Source: Bacteroidota bacterium (lineage in GTDB: Bacteria > Bacteroidota > JABWAT01). From it: DNA of 64,000 nt. A program made the translations under genes and the position numbers. Location of the stretch: positions 52,683-116,682 of the forward strand of contig JABWAT010000008.1 of assembly GCA_013360915.1 (NCBI GenBank), read 5' to 3'. The notes under the pieces are model-generated. The model saw nothing but the letters and a program-made list of their open reading frames with translations, had not been told where the DNA came from and did not search any database. Below are positions 24,158 through 32,596 of this stretch, piece after piece. How positions within the stretch are numbered: position 1 is the stretch's first letter; every line of letters starts with the position of its first letter.

Positions 24158-27100
24158 ATGAATTGGCTTGCCCGTCCACTATTCACCATTCTCTGGACCC
24201 TTCTCCCGGCTGTGACACTTGCCCAGCCATCCGTGTCTGAAACCGGAAACCGGTTTTCCTCGGTCTTTACCAGAGAGGATTATCCGGGTGCCAACCAGAA
24301 CTGGGGAATCGTTCAGGATTCACTCGGCCTGCTGTATATAGCCAATAATGATGGCATTCTCACCTGGGATGGATCGGTTTGGTCCCTGCTTCCGATTTCC
24401 CCGGATCAGACACCGGTCAGGGCCATTGCCCGCGATGAAAACGGACGGATCTGGGCTGGGGGCGAGGGACATTTCGGATACCTGACCCAATCCCTGAACG
24501 AGGGCTTATCCTTTACACCTGTTGAACTTCTGCTTCCGGATTCAACCCAAAACTGGTCCATGATCAGGAAAATCATTCCTCACCAGGGACGGCTGATTGT
24601 AATCACTCCCGAGGCAGTTTTTACGCTTTCAGAAGGAAAAGCCACTGTATTTATGTCTGATCAACCGGTATCCAATGCCTGGCTGGTGAATAACCGGATC
24701 CTGATCAGAATACGGGAAACGGGCATGTTTCAGCTGGATGGCTCCACAGCTACTCTTCTGAGTCAGGATTCACGCTTCGGCTCAGAAGATGTGTATGCCC
24801 TGTTACCATTTACGGGAAATCAGGTTCTGTCCGTCAGCCGTCAATCGGGACTGCTGCAGTGGGATTCCACCTTTTCGAAGGCTGCCATTTCCCCCGGATT
24901 TGCCAAGGCATCTGCCTACCTGACCGAGAACCGCGTCTACCAGGCAGAACCGCTCAGCGATGGTTCAATCGCGTTTCCCACCTTACTGGGAGGGGTTCTG
25001 ATCTCCTCTTCCGAAGGTCAGATTCTCGATCGGCTGACCAGTGAAAACGGACTGAGAGAAAATAAATCTTATGCCGTCTTTGAAGACCGGCAGGGTGTCC
25101 TGTGGATTTGTCATGAGCGGGGTCTGACCCGATTGCTTTACCGGTCCCCGGTCACCTTCTGGAATGACACACGAAGGCTGACAGGCAGCGTTTACGATCT
25201 GATCAGACATCGGGGTGACCTTTATGTAGCGACCGGTTCCGGATTGTTTCTTTTAAAAGGTCATGAAACCCTTCCGGTGATCGGGATTTCCACTCAGGTA
25301 TGGAAACTGGCTTCTGATGGCACCCATCTCTATGCAGCAACCAACGACGGCCTGTTTTCGATCAGCGGGATCACTTCAGAACCACTTACCCGTGAGGCAA
25401 CCTATTCCATTCTGATTACGAAACGGGGCATCCTTGCGGGCATCCGATCCGGATTGGTTCTGGTCAGCAGAAATGGAGCGAGAAAAAGCGTTCTTCCTGT
25501 TCTGACCGATCAGTTCAGAAGCCTGCTCTTTCACAGAGACGGATCCATCTGGGCTTCTTCACGGCTGAACGGTCTCTTCCGTTTTACCGAAGATGATCTG
25601 AATTCGGACGGAAAAAACGTCCTTCACTTCACCACTGATTCCGGATTGCCAGGAAATAGTTTCAATCAGATTCACCGGTTCGGAAACGATCTGTACGCAG
25701 CTACCCAGCAAGGATTTTACCGGTTCAATGAGACCAGTCAGCGGTTTAACTCAGCCGACCGTGATTTTGCCGGGCGACCGCCGGGACTGGCCACTTATCT
25801 GGCCATTTCAGATGAGAACGGGTGGGTGGTAACCGATGACCGCCGGTTGTTTCAACCAGTGGAAACAGGCTGGCAACTGGCCGATTCGGCCTTGTTCTCG
25901 AAAGTCCCCGACATGGAATTCTGGGCCATGCTTGCCGAGCCCGGTGGCATCATCTGGGTGGGCGGCACAGAAGGTCTGTTCCGGATTGACCGAAGTCCGG
26001 TTCAACGACAAATTCCTTCTCTTAAACCTGTGATCCGGTCGGCCGGATTCAACACCGGACCTGTTTTTTACCTTCCTCCCGATGGTTTCCGGTCCGATCC
26101 GGTTTCCTTTTCTGCCAATTCGGTCCGGTTCAGCTTTGCTTTGCCCGATTTTCATACCACCCGGCGGTTGCCTTTCCGCTTTCAACTGGATGGATTTGAT
26201 CCGGAGTGGTCGGGCCCATCCTACTCATCTGATAAGGAATACACCAACCTGCCGCAGGGAACTTATGTTTTCCGGGTTATCGGTCTCCGTTCTGATGGAA
26301 ACTGGTCAGAAGAAGCCACTTTTCAATTCAGGATTCTGGCTCCCTGGTATCAGACCTGGTGGATGATTTCAATCTGGGTGCTGATGGCTGCCGGTCTCAT
26401 CGGTTTCATTGTCAGGATCAGACTGAATCAGTTGCAACGCGACAAGGAAGCGCTTGAAGAGCGGGTATCCGAGCGAACAGCTGAATTGGAAAAGGCCCTG
26501 ATCGATCTGAAATCGGTTCAGACACAACTGATTCAGTCAGAGAAAATGGCCAGTCTTGGCATTCTGACCGGCGGAGTGGCTCATGAAATCAACAATCCGG
26601 TGAATTTTATTCATGGGGCACTGCCGGCCTTGCGTCAGGACCTTCTCGATCTGACCGGTCTGATCAGTACCATCAGGACCCGGCTTGAATCAGAACCGGG
26701 TCAGTCTCCGGAACTTATACTGTCCCTCATCAGGGAAATTCAGCCTGATGAATTACGGGATGAAATCAACAGTCTGCTTGAAGGAATAGAATCGGGAACC
26801 AACCGGACCATCAGCATTGTAAAGGCCCTCAAAAACTTCTCTCGTCTTGATGAACAGGAAATCAAGCCGGTCAACCTGGCTGAAAGTATCCAATCGGTCC
26901 TTTTATTTCTGAAACCTGCCCTTTCTGACCGGATTGCGGTCAACAGCCTGATCAGCCAGGATCTGGTGGTTGAAGGTTACCCTGCCCAGATAAATCAGGT
27001 GCTGATGAACATACTGACCAACTCTGCCGAAGCCATCGGCAGCAAGGGGACCATCACCATCCGCGGATCTGAACAGGGCGGACAGATTCAGTTAAGTATA

Positions 27101-27319
27101 ACCGATGACGGAGAAGGGATGGCCGAAAAAACGGTGGTTCACGCATTTGATCCGTTCTTCACCACCCGACCGACCGGAACTCATAAGGGATTGGGGCTGT
27201 CAATCGCCTACCAGATTATTCAGAATCATTCAGGAACGATCAGTCTGGAAAGTCAGCCGGGAAAAGGAACTACCGTATCTATTGCGTTGCCTTCAAAATG
27301 GAGTGAAGACCCGCGTTAG
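24158..27319 (+). CDS. Sensor histidine kinase with periplasmic two-propeller sensor and Y_Y_Y domain
   Basis: The signal sequence (LFTILWTLLPAVTLAQ) leads into some 600 residues of reg_prop-type repeats such as GIVQDSLGLLYIANNDGILTW, VFEDRQGVLWICHERGLTRL and GLPGNSFNQIHRFGNDLYAAT. These are the propellers of the hybrid two-component sensors that read sugars in Bacteroidota. A Y_Y_Y domain (FRFQLDGFDPEWSG to FRVIGLRSDGNWS), a membrane helix (WWMISIWVLMAAGLIGFIV) and a coiled coil follow. HisKA has SLGILTGGVAHEINNPVNF with His809. HATPase shows NILTNSAEAI, DDGEGM and KGLGLSI. There is no receiver or AraC domain and no response regulator gene nearby. Its 3' end overlaps the convergent methylase by 4 bases. 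Confidence 0.93.
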   Translation: MNWLARPLFTILWTLLPAVTLAQPSVSETGNRFSSVFTREDYPGANQNWGIVQDSLGLLYIANNDGILTWDGSVWSLLPISPDQTPVRAIARDENGRIWAGGEGHFGYLTQSLNEGLSFTPVELLLPDSTQNWSMIRKIIPHQGRLIVITPEAVFTLSEGKATVFMSDQPVSNAWLVNNRILIRIRETGMFQLDGSTATLLSQDSRFGSEDVYALLPFTGNQVLSVSRQSGLLQWDSTFSKAAISPGFAKASAYLTENRVYQAEPLSDGSIAFPTLLGGVLISSSEGQILDRLTSENGLRENKSYAVFEDRQGVLWICHERGLTRLLYRSPVTFWNDTRRLTGSVYDLIRHRGDLYVATGSGLFLLKGHETLPVIGISTQVWKLASDGTHLYAATNDGLFSISGITSEPLTREATYSILITKRGILAGIRSGLVLVSRNGARKSVLPVLTDQFRSLLFHRDGSIWASSRLNGLFRFTEDDLNSDGKNVLHFTTDSGLPGNSFNQIHRFGNDLYAATQQGFYRFNETSQRFNSADRDFAGRPPGLATYLAISDENGWVVTDDRRLFQPVETGWQLADSALFSKVPDMEFWAMLAEPGGIIWVGGTEGLFRIDRSPVQRQIPSLKPVIRSAGFNTGPVFYLPPDGFRSDPVSFSANSVRFSFALPDFHTTRRLPFRFQLDGFDPEWSGPSYSSDKEYTNLPQGTYVFRVIGLRSDGNWSEEATFQFRILAPWYQTWWMISIWVLMAAGLIGFIVRIRLNQLQRDKEALEERVSERTAELEKALIDLKSVQTQLIQSEKMASLGILTGGVAHEINNPVNFIHGALPALRQDLLDLTGLISTIRTRLESEPGQSPELILSLIREIQPDELRDEINSLLEGIESGTNRTISIVKALKNFSRLDEQEIKPVNLAESIQSVLLFLKPALSDRIAVNSLISQDLVVEGYPAQINQVLMNILTNSAEAIGSKGTITIRGSEQGGQIQLSITDDGEGMAEKTVVHAFDPFFTTRPTGTHKGLGLSIAYQIIQNHSGTISLESQPGKGTTVSIALPSKWSEDPR

Positions 27320-27939
27320 TCGGCATCCGATGATGTATCGCCGGCATCAACCGGTGGCTGAAACGGAATAGGAGGCCGTTCACCGGGAAACAGCGTGCGG
27401 TAGCGGTCCACCACACCATACACACCCACACCAAAAGCAACGGCCACATTCAGTGATTGCTTATAGCCGAACTGGGGAATTTCCAGTGCAAAATCACAGG
27501 AAGCCAGAACGTCATCATCCACACCGGTGATTTCATTGCCCAGAACCAGAACCATGGGAAAATGCTCCCGCTCAAGGTCATTAAATGAAAGCGACGGACG
27601 GGCGATTTCCAGTGCGCCGATCCGGTAACCGGCTGCCTTTTCTTCAGCAATGGCATCAAAGATGGATGCATGATACCGCCACCTGACCGATTGAGTACTT
27701 CCCAGCGCCGTTTTCTCAATTTCCTTCCGGGGAGGGGCGCCGGTGTAACCACACAAAATCACCTCGGCAATCCCTGCTGAATCGGCGGTGCGGAATACAG
27801 ACCCGACATTGTACAGTGACCGGATGTTATGCACCATCACTTTAACCGGATGACGGGGTTGGTTCAGCACCTCTCCCAGGGAAAAGCGTGGAATCTCTTC
27901 GTGCGGAATTTTCTTGATCATCCTCAAAAATGGCATCAA
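27316..27939 (-). CDS. SpoU/TrmH-family RNA 2'-O-methyltransferase
   Basis: This SAM-dependent enzyme methylates a ribose in tRNA or rRNA. The three SpoU motifs are present: NIRSLYNVGSVFRTADSAG (motif 1), MVLVLGNEITGV (motif 2) and IPQFGYKQSLNVAVAFGVGVY (motif 3), forming the knotted SAM site. The 207 residues are one catalytic SPOUT domain with a short N-terminal extension and no L30e-like RNA-binding domain, as in TrmH/TrmL-like members. The exact target nucleotide cannot be read from sequence. It is convergent with the histidine kinase gene, and the two stops overlap. Confidence 0.92.
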   Translation of the reverse strand: MMPFLRMIKKIPHEEIPRFSLGEVLNQPRHPVKVMVHNIRSLYNVGSVFRTADSAGIAEVILCGYTGAPPRKEIEKTALGSTQSVRWRYHASIFDAIAEEKAAGYRIGALEIARPSLSFNDLEREHFPMVLVLGNEITGVDDDVLASCDFALEIPQFGYKQSLNVAVAFGVGVYGVVDRYRTLFPGERPPIPFQPPVDAGDTSSDAD

Positions 27940-27985
27940 TCCTCACCCGGTAGCAACCCCTGACCACGATTTTCCTTCAGAAGGG

Positions 27986-28016
27986 TTGCGTTTATTGTTA
28001 CCCCCTCTGATATTTG
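27986..28016 (+). promoter_or_regulatory. Bacteroidota-type promoter (TTG-N20-GATATTTG)
   Basis: TTG (27986-27988) is followed after 20 bases by GATATTTG (28009-28016), one mismatch from TAnnTTTG. The predicted start lies about 18 bases before the lipoprotein ATG at 28041, which supports that start over an upstream TTG at 28014. Confidence 0.6.
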
Positions 28017-28040
28017 CAATTCTGTATAAAAAACGGGCTT

Positions 28041-28682
28041 ATGCGTCTTAACCGGAATCATTTTATCGTTTTACTTGCTGCCATTGCCGGCATCCTGATC
28101 ATTCAGGGATGCGGGTTGACACAGCAGATCCGGGAAGCCCAGAATTTTGCTAAGTGTGAATTCAAATTATCCTCGGTTCAGGATATCCGCGTTGCGGGTA
28201 TCAATTTCCAGAAGGTGGATTCCAAGTCCGATCTGAGTCTTTCCAATCTGGGAAAACTTGGTGGTATTCTGGCTGGTGACCGCATTCCGCTGACACTGAC
28301 TCTGAACCTGGATGTAAAAAATCCGAATGCCACTCCGGCCGCGATGAATCAGCTCGAGTGGATTTTGTTCATTGATGAAATTGAAATGCTGGCTGGTTCT
28401 TTGAATGAGAATGTATCGGTACCCGCCAACAATGGCGTTACTACACTTCCGCTCAGGTTCGAGCTGGATGTTAAAAAGGTCCTGTCGGGAAAATCCTTCG
28501 ATTCTGCTCTCAACTTCCTGTTTAACCTGGCCGGTGAGGGAAATCAGCCCACCCGGTTTTTACTGAAGGCCAAACCATCCATCATGGTTGGATCCTACAA
28601 TCTGAAATACCCGGGTTATCTCGATATTCGAACCGAGTTTACGTCTGCTGAAGGAAAAGCAATCCAGAAAACCATCCGGTAA
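28041..28682 (+). CDS. LEA type 2 (WHy-domain) family lipoprotein
   Basis: The N-terminus has a basic start (MRLNRNH), a hydrophobic stretch and a lipobox IIQGC, so Cys24 would be lipidated and the protein held at the periplasmic or outer-membrane face. The rest is one beta-rich domain of the LEA14/WHy type, with the typical LTLNLDVKNPNATPAAMNQLEW strand and FELDVKK. Such proteins are of uncertain function. ATG 28041 is chosen because the promoter -7 box covers the alternative TTG start. The cmk-S1 gene follows after 17 bases, so the two are probably cotranscribed. Confidence 0.75.
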   Translation: MRLNRNHFIVLLAAIAGILIIQGCGLTQQIREAQNFAKCEFKLSSVQDIRVAGINFQKVDSKSDLSLSNLGKLGGILAGDRIPLTLTLNLDVKNPNATPAAMNQLEWILFIDEIEMLAGSLNENVSVPANNGVTTLPLRFELDVKKVLSGKSFDSALNFLFNLAGEGNQPTRFLLKAKPSIMVGSYNLKYPGYLDIRTEFTSAEGKAIQKTIR

Positions 28683-28699
28683 GAGAACCAGCAGAACCC

Positions 28700-31210
28700 T
28701 TGTCAAACAGTTTAATCATCGCCATTGATGGACCGGCCGCATCCGGTAAAAGTACAACCGCCCGCCTGGTTGCAAAGGCATTGGGTTATATCTATGCCGA
28801 TACAGGGGCCATGTACCGTGCGGTTACCTGGTTATTTATACAGAACGGTATCAATCCCGGAACGGTTAAGACCGACGAGATTTTAAAGGTTCTTGCCGCC
28901 CATCCGATCCGGTTGCAACCCGATCAGGATATACAGCGGGTTTTTGCGGGTGACACCGACGTAACCGACGCCATCCGAATGCCCGACGTGACTTCACAGG
29001 TCAGTGCTGTTTCAGCCATTCCTGCAGTCAGGAAAGAAATGGTCCGTTTGCAACAGGCCCTTGGCCGTAATGGCGGACTGGTAATGGACGGCCGTGATAT
29101 CGGTACAGTGGTTTTCCCTGGCGCCGATCTGAAAATTTTTATGGTAGCCGATCCGGCTGCCCGGGCCCGACGGCGCCAGAAGGAACTGGAAGCCAAAGGG
29201 CAGACTGTCAATTTTGAACAATTGCTGGAAGAAATCAGGCAACGGGATCATTCCGATTCAACCCGGAACGATTCACCCCTTCGTCCAGCCGCTGATGCCA
29301 TTCACCTCGACAACAGCCAACTGTCAGTCGAAGAACAAGTGGAGTGGGTGGTCAGCAAAGCCCGGCAGGTAATGAACACCCGTCGGGAATCAACCGTTTT
29401 AACCGGAGGAAAACTAATGTCCAACAACCAAAAATCCCGGATCTCTGTATCCGAACTCGAAGCTGGTGCTGTAGTCTCCGCTGCAGACCTTCACGATGAT
29501 TCGGATTACTCGTTCGATGATCTGGCGCAATTATCTGCTCTGTATGACCAAACCGTTACCAATCTGAAAGAAGGTCAGATTGTTAAAGGCCGGGTCATTT
29601 CTGTTTCCGACCGTGATGTACGGGTCGACATCGGATTCAAATCTGATGGTGTGGTTCCGATTCAGGAATTCCATCCCAGCGAATCACCAAAAATCGGTAC
29701 CGAAGTTGAAGTGTTCCTTGAAAGCGTCGAAAACCGCGAAGGTATTCTGGTGCTGTCAAAGAAACGTGCCGACTTCTATCGTATCTGGCAAAAAATCACC
29801 AATGCCTATGAGAAGGATGAGATCATCCGCGGACGTATTTCACGCCGTATCAAAGGCGGAATGGTCGTAGACCTGATCGGAGTGGAAGCCTTCCTGCCCG
29901 GCTCACAGATCGACGTTCGTCCGATCCGTGATTTCGATGCACTCGTTGGCCAGGAAATGGATTTCAAGGTTGTAAAAATCAACCAACCCACCGAAAACGT
30001 GGTCGTTTCTCACAAAGTACTTATTGAAAAGGATCTTGAAAATCAGCGTGGTGCCATTCTCCAGAATCTCGAAGCCGGTCAGGTTCTCGAAGGCGTGGTT
30101 AAGAACATCACCGATTTCGGGGTATTCATCGATCTCGGCGGGGTGGATGGTCTTCTCCATATCACCGATTTGTCGTGGGGTCGTGTCAATCACCCATCCG
30201 AAGTGGTCAGTCTGGATCAGACCCTCAACGTTGTTATTCTCGACTTCGACAAAGAAAAGAAACGGATTTCGCTGGGTCTCAAACAACTTCAGCCGCATCC
30301 ATGGGAAAACATCGACGAGCGCTTCCCGATCGGTACCAAGGTATCCGGCAAAGTGGTTTCTCTGGCCGATTACGGCGCCTTTATCGAGATCGACAAGGGC
30401 ATCGAAGGCCTTATCCACATCTCTGAAATGAGCTGGACTCAGCACATTAAACATCCGAGCGAGAAGATTCAGATGGGTCAGCAGGTAGATTGTGTGATCC
30501 TTTCCATCGACAAGGACAACAAAAAGATTTCTCTCGGCATGAAACAGCTCGAGGAAGATCCATGGGAAAATCTGCTGAAGAAATACCCTGTTGATGTCAA
30601 AACCCGTGGCACGGTCCGCAACATCACCAACTTTGGTGTGTTTGTAGAACTCGAGCCTGGCGTGGATGGACTTGTTCACGTTTCTGACCTCAGCTGGACC
30701 AAGAAAGTCCGGCATCCGGGTGAAATCGTGAAGAAAGGTGACGTGATCGATGTGACCGTTATCGGAATCGACAGTGAAAACCGTCGTATTTCCCTTGGAA
30801 TGAAACAACTGGAAGAAAACCCATGGGAGACATTTGAAAATGTATTCCCGGTCGGAACTCCGGTTACTGCCAAAGTTTCCAAGGTAAACGACAAATCTCT
30901 GGTCGTTGCCCTTCCATACGGACTTGAAGGATTTATCCCGCAAAGCCATCTGGTCGAAAAGAACAACACCAGCCAGCACTATAAAAACGATCAGGAACTC
31001 ACCTGCGTGGTCATTGAGTTAAACACCGATGAACGCCGTGTGATTGTTTCTGAAACCGAAGCATCGAACCTGTCCAATAAAGAAGCCATGAAGGCGATTG
31101 CCTCTGCTGCCTCTGCAAATGAGACTGCCATGGCGACTGCTCTGAAAGAGGCCGGTCTGACTTCCAAAAAGAAGCCAGCCTCTAAGAAAAAGGATGACAG
31201 TAACGACTAA
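28700..31210 (+). CDS. cmk-rpsA: Cytidylate kinase fused to 30S ribosomal protein S1
   Basis: Residues 1-225 are cytidylate kinase, which phosphorylates CMP and dCMP: IAIDGPAASGKSTTARLVA (P-loop), YADTGAMYRAVTW, GRDIGTVVFPGADLKIFMVA and RDHSDSTRNDSPL. From residue 240 the protein is ribosomal protein S1 with six S1 (OB-fold) domains, starting near GQIVKGRVISV, RGRISRRIKGG, GVVKNITDFGVFIDL, GKVVSLADYGAFIEI, GTVRNITNFGVFVEL and AKVSKVNDKSLVV. In most bacteria these are separate neighbouring genes. The join is in frame with no stop, yet at 29417 an ATG preceded by CGGAGG marks the natural S1 start. The cell could therefore make the 836-residue fusion and a free 597-residue S1. The start is TTG at 28700. 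Confidence 0.93.
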   Translation: MSNSLIIAIDGPAASGKSTTARLVAKALGYIYADTGAMYRAVTWLFIQNGINPGTVKTDEILKVLAAHPIRLQPDQDIQRVFAGDTDVTDAIRMPDVTSQVSAVSAIPAVRKEMVRLQQALGRNGGLVMDGRDIGTVVFPGADLKIFMVADPAARARRRQKELEAKGQTVNFEQLLEEIRQRDHSDSTRNDSPLRPAADAIHLDNSQLSVEEQVEWVVSKARQVMNTRRESTVLTGGKLMSNNQKSRISVSELEAGAVVSAADLHDDSDYSFDDLAQLSALYDQTVTNLKEGQIVKGRVISVSDRDVRVDIGFKSDGVVPIQEFHPSESPKIGTEVEVFLESVENREGILVLSKKRADFYRIWQKITNAYEKDEIIRGRISRRIKGGMVVDLIGVEAFLPGSQIDVRPIRDFDALVGQEMDFKVVKINQPTENVVVSHKVLIEKDLENQRGAILQNLEAGQVLEGVVKNITDFGVFIDLGGVDGLLHITDLSWGRVNHPSEVVSLDQTLNVVILDFDKEKKRISLGLKQLQPHPWENIDERFPIGTKVSGKVVSLADYGAFIEIDKGIEGLIHISEMSWTQHIKHPSEKIQMGQQVDCVILSIDKDNKKISLGMKQLEEDPWENLLKKYPVDVKTRGTVRNITNFGVFVELEPGVDGLVHVSDLSWTKKVRHPGEIVKKGDVIDVTVIGIDSENRRISLGMKQLEENPWETFENVFPVGTPVTAKVSKVNDKSLVVALPYGLEGFIPQSHLVEKNNTSQHYKNDQELTCVVIELNTDERRVIVSETEASNLSNKEAMKAIASAASANETAMATALKEAGLTSKKKPASKKKDDSND
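29402..29419 (+). promoter_or_regulatory. Internal ribosome binding site and ATG for free S1
   Basis: CGGAGG with seven bases before ATG 29417 lies inside the cmk-S1 reading frame at the boundary between the kinase and S1 parts. It is as good as the best ribosome sites elsewhere in the window. Confidence 0.75.
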
Positions 31211-31239
31211 CCGGTCGGTACCTGTCCGGTTTTAACCAG

Positions 31240-31270
31240 AAAAAGTCCGGCGTTCTGCCGGACTTTTTTT
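31240..31270 (+). terminator. Rho-independent terminator
   Basis: AAAAAGTCCGGC (31240-31251) pairs with GCCGGACTTTTT (31257-31268) around a 5-base loop and ends in a T-run. It closes the cmk-S1 transcript. Confidence 0.95.
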
Positions 31271-31291
31271 ATTTAAACACTTTTGCTTCCT

Positions 31292-32593
31292 ATGAACCGT
31301 CAGCGAGTCACTTTTCATACACTGGGATGTAAACTCAACTTTGCCGAAACCAGTACCATTGGCCGCCAGTTCACCGACCGGGGTTTTACCGAGGTACCGA
31401 ACGAAGAACCAGCCGATGTCATTGTGATCAATACCTGTTCGGTGACGGACCGGGCCGATCAGAAAGCCCGGCAGCTGATCAGGCATTTTCAGAAAACCTC
31501 TCCCGATGCCTTTACCATTGTCACCGGATGCTACGCCCAGCTCGACCCCGATTCCATTGCCGGAATCAGCGGTGTTGATCTGGTTCTGGGCTCAAACGAA
31601 AAATTTCACCTGTTCGATTTCATTCAATCCTTCGAAAGAACCGGTGCCTCACGGGTCATCACCTCCCCCATCGAAGACGTTCATGAATACGGAGGCGCCT
31701 ACTCGCTCGAGGTGGGAAACCGCACACGCGTTTTTCTGAAAGTTCAGGATGGATGTGATTACGTCTGTACCTATTGTACCATTCCGCTTGCTCGTGGAAC
31801 CAGCCGGAATCCATCTGTCGGCGACATCATCAGCCAGGCACAAAGTATATCAGCCAGCGGTGCAAAGGAAATTGTTCTCAGCGGAGTGAACGTGGGCGAT
31901 TTTGGCAGGAAAACCGGAGAAACCTTTCTGGACCTGCTTAAACGACTCGAGCAGGAATCGGGAATCGACCGGATCCGTATTTCATCCATCGAACCCAACC
32001 TGCTGACCGATGACATCATACGTTTCGTGGCCGGAAGCAATCGTTTCTGCAGGCATTTTCATGTTCCGCTTCAGTCGGGCAGTGATACCATTCTGAAGCG
32101 GATGAAGCGTCGCTATCTGACGGAAGACTACCGAAACCGGATTGAAACCATTCATTCAGAAATGCCAGATGCAGGAATCGGAGCCGATGTGATTGTCGGT
32201 TTTCCGGGGGAAACGGATGCATTGTTTGCAGAAACCGCCACTTTTATTGCCGGTCTGCCGCTTTCTTACCTCCACGTCTTCACGTATTCGGAACGATCCA
32301 ACACCCCGGCTGCAACGATGACTGATCAGGTGCCTGCCGGAATCCGGAAAAAACGCAATGCCACATTACGGATCGTCTCCCGGCAGAAAGAACATGACTT
32401 CCTGTCAACCGCCATCGGAACCGTCCAATCCGTTCTGATCGAGGGTGACCACCGGGATGGATATTACTTCGGTTATACGGGAAATTACATGCGGGTGGGA
32501 GTTGAGGTGCCGTCGTCGGCAGAGAATACGATTATAAACGTCAGGATTACAGGTTTTCTGAATGACCAGGAACTGGTGGGAACGGTCCTCTGA
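31292..32593 (+). CDS. mtaB: tRNA t6A37 methylthiotransferase MtaB
   Basis: MtaB is a radical-SAM enzyme that adds a methylthio group to t6A at position 37 of tRNAs. The N-terminal UPF0004 domain carries the three cluster cysteines in TLGCKLN, VINTCSVTDRADQKARQ and GCYAQLDP. The radical-SAM core has CDYVCTYC, and a C-terminal TRAM-like region completes 434 residues. CKLNFAET and SVTDRADQK are typical of MtaB rather than MiaB or RimO. I chose ATG 31292 over a TTG nine bases upstream. A CACTTTTG sequence just upstream, after the S1 terminator, may be its -7 box. Its 3' end lies three bases from the convergent envC-like gene. Confidence 0.94.
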   Translation: MNRQRVTFHTLGCKLNFAETSTIGRQFTDRGFTEVPNEEPADVIVINTCSVTDRADQKARQLIRHFQKTSPDAFTIVTGCYAQLDPDSIAGISGVDLVLGSNEKFHLFDFIQSFERTGASRVITSPIEDVHEYGGAYSLEVGNRTRVFLKVQDGCDYVCTYCTIPLARGTSRNPSVGDIISQAQSISASGAKEIVLSGVNVGDFGRKTGETFLDLLKRLEQESGIDRIRISSIEPNLLTDDIIRFVAGSNRFCRHFHVPLQSGSDTILKRMKRRYLTEDYRNRIETIHSEMPDAGIGADVIVGFPGETDALFAETATFIAGLPLSYLHVFTYSERSNTPAATMTDQVPAGIRKKRNATLRIVSRQKEHDFLSTAIGTVQSVLIEGDHRDGYYFGYTGNYMRVGVEVPSSAENTIINVRITGFLNDQELVGTVL

Positions 32594-32596
32594 TCC

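Noticed and set aside
29903..30979. 358-codon open frame on the minus strand inside the S1 part
   Set aside because: It is antisense to clearly conserved S1 domains, has no ribosome site and no recognisable domain; long antisense frames are common over repeated coding sequence.
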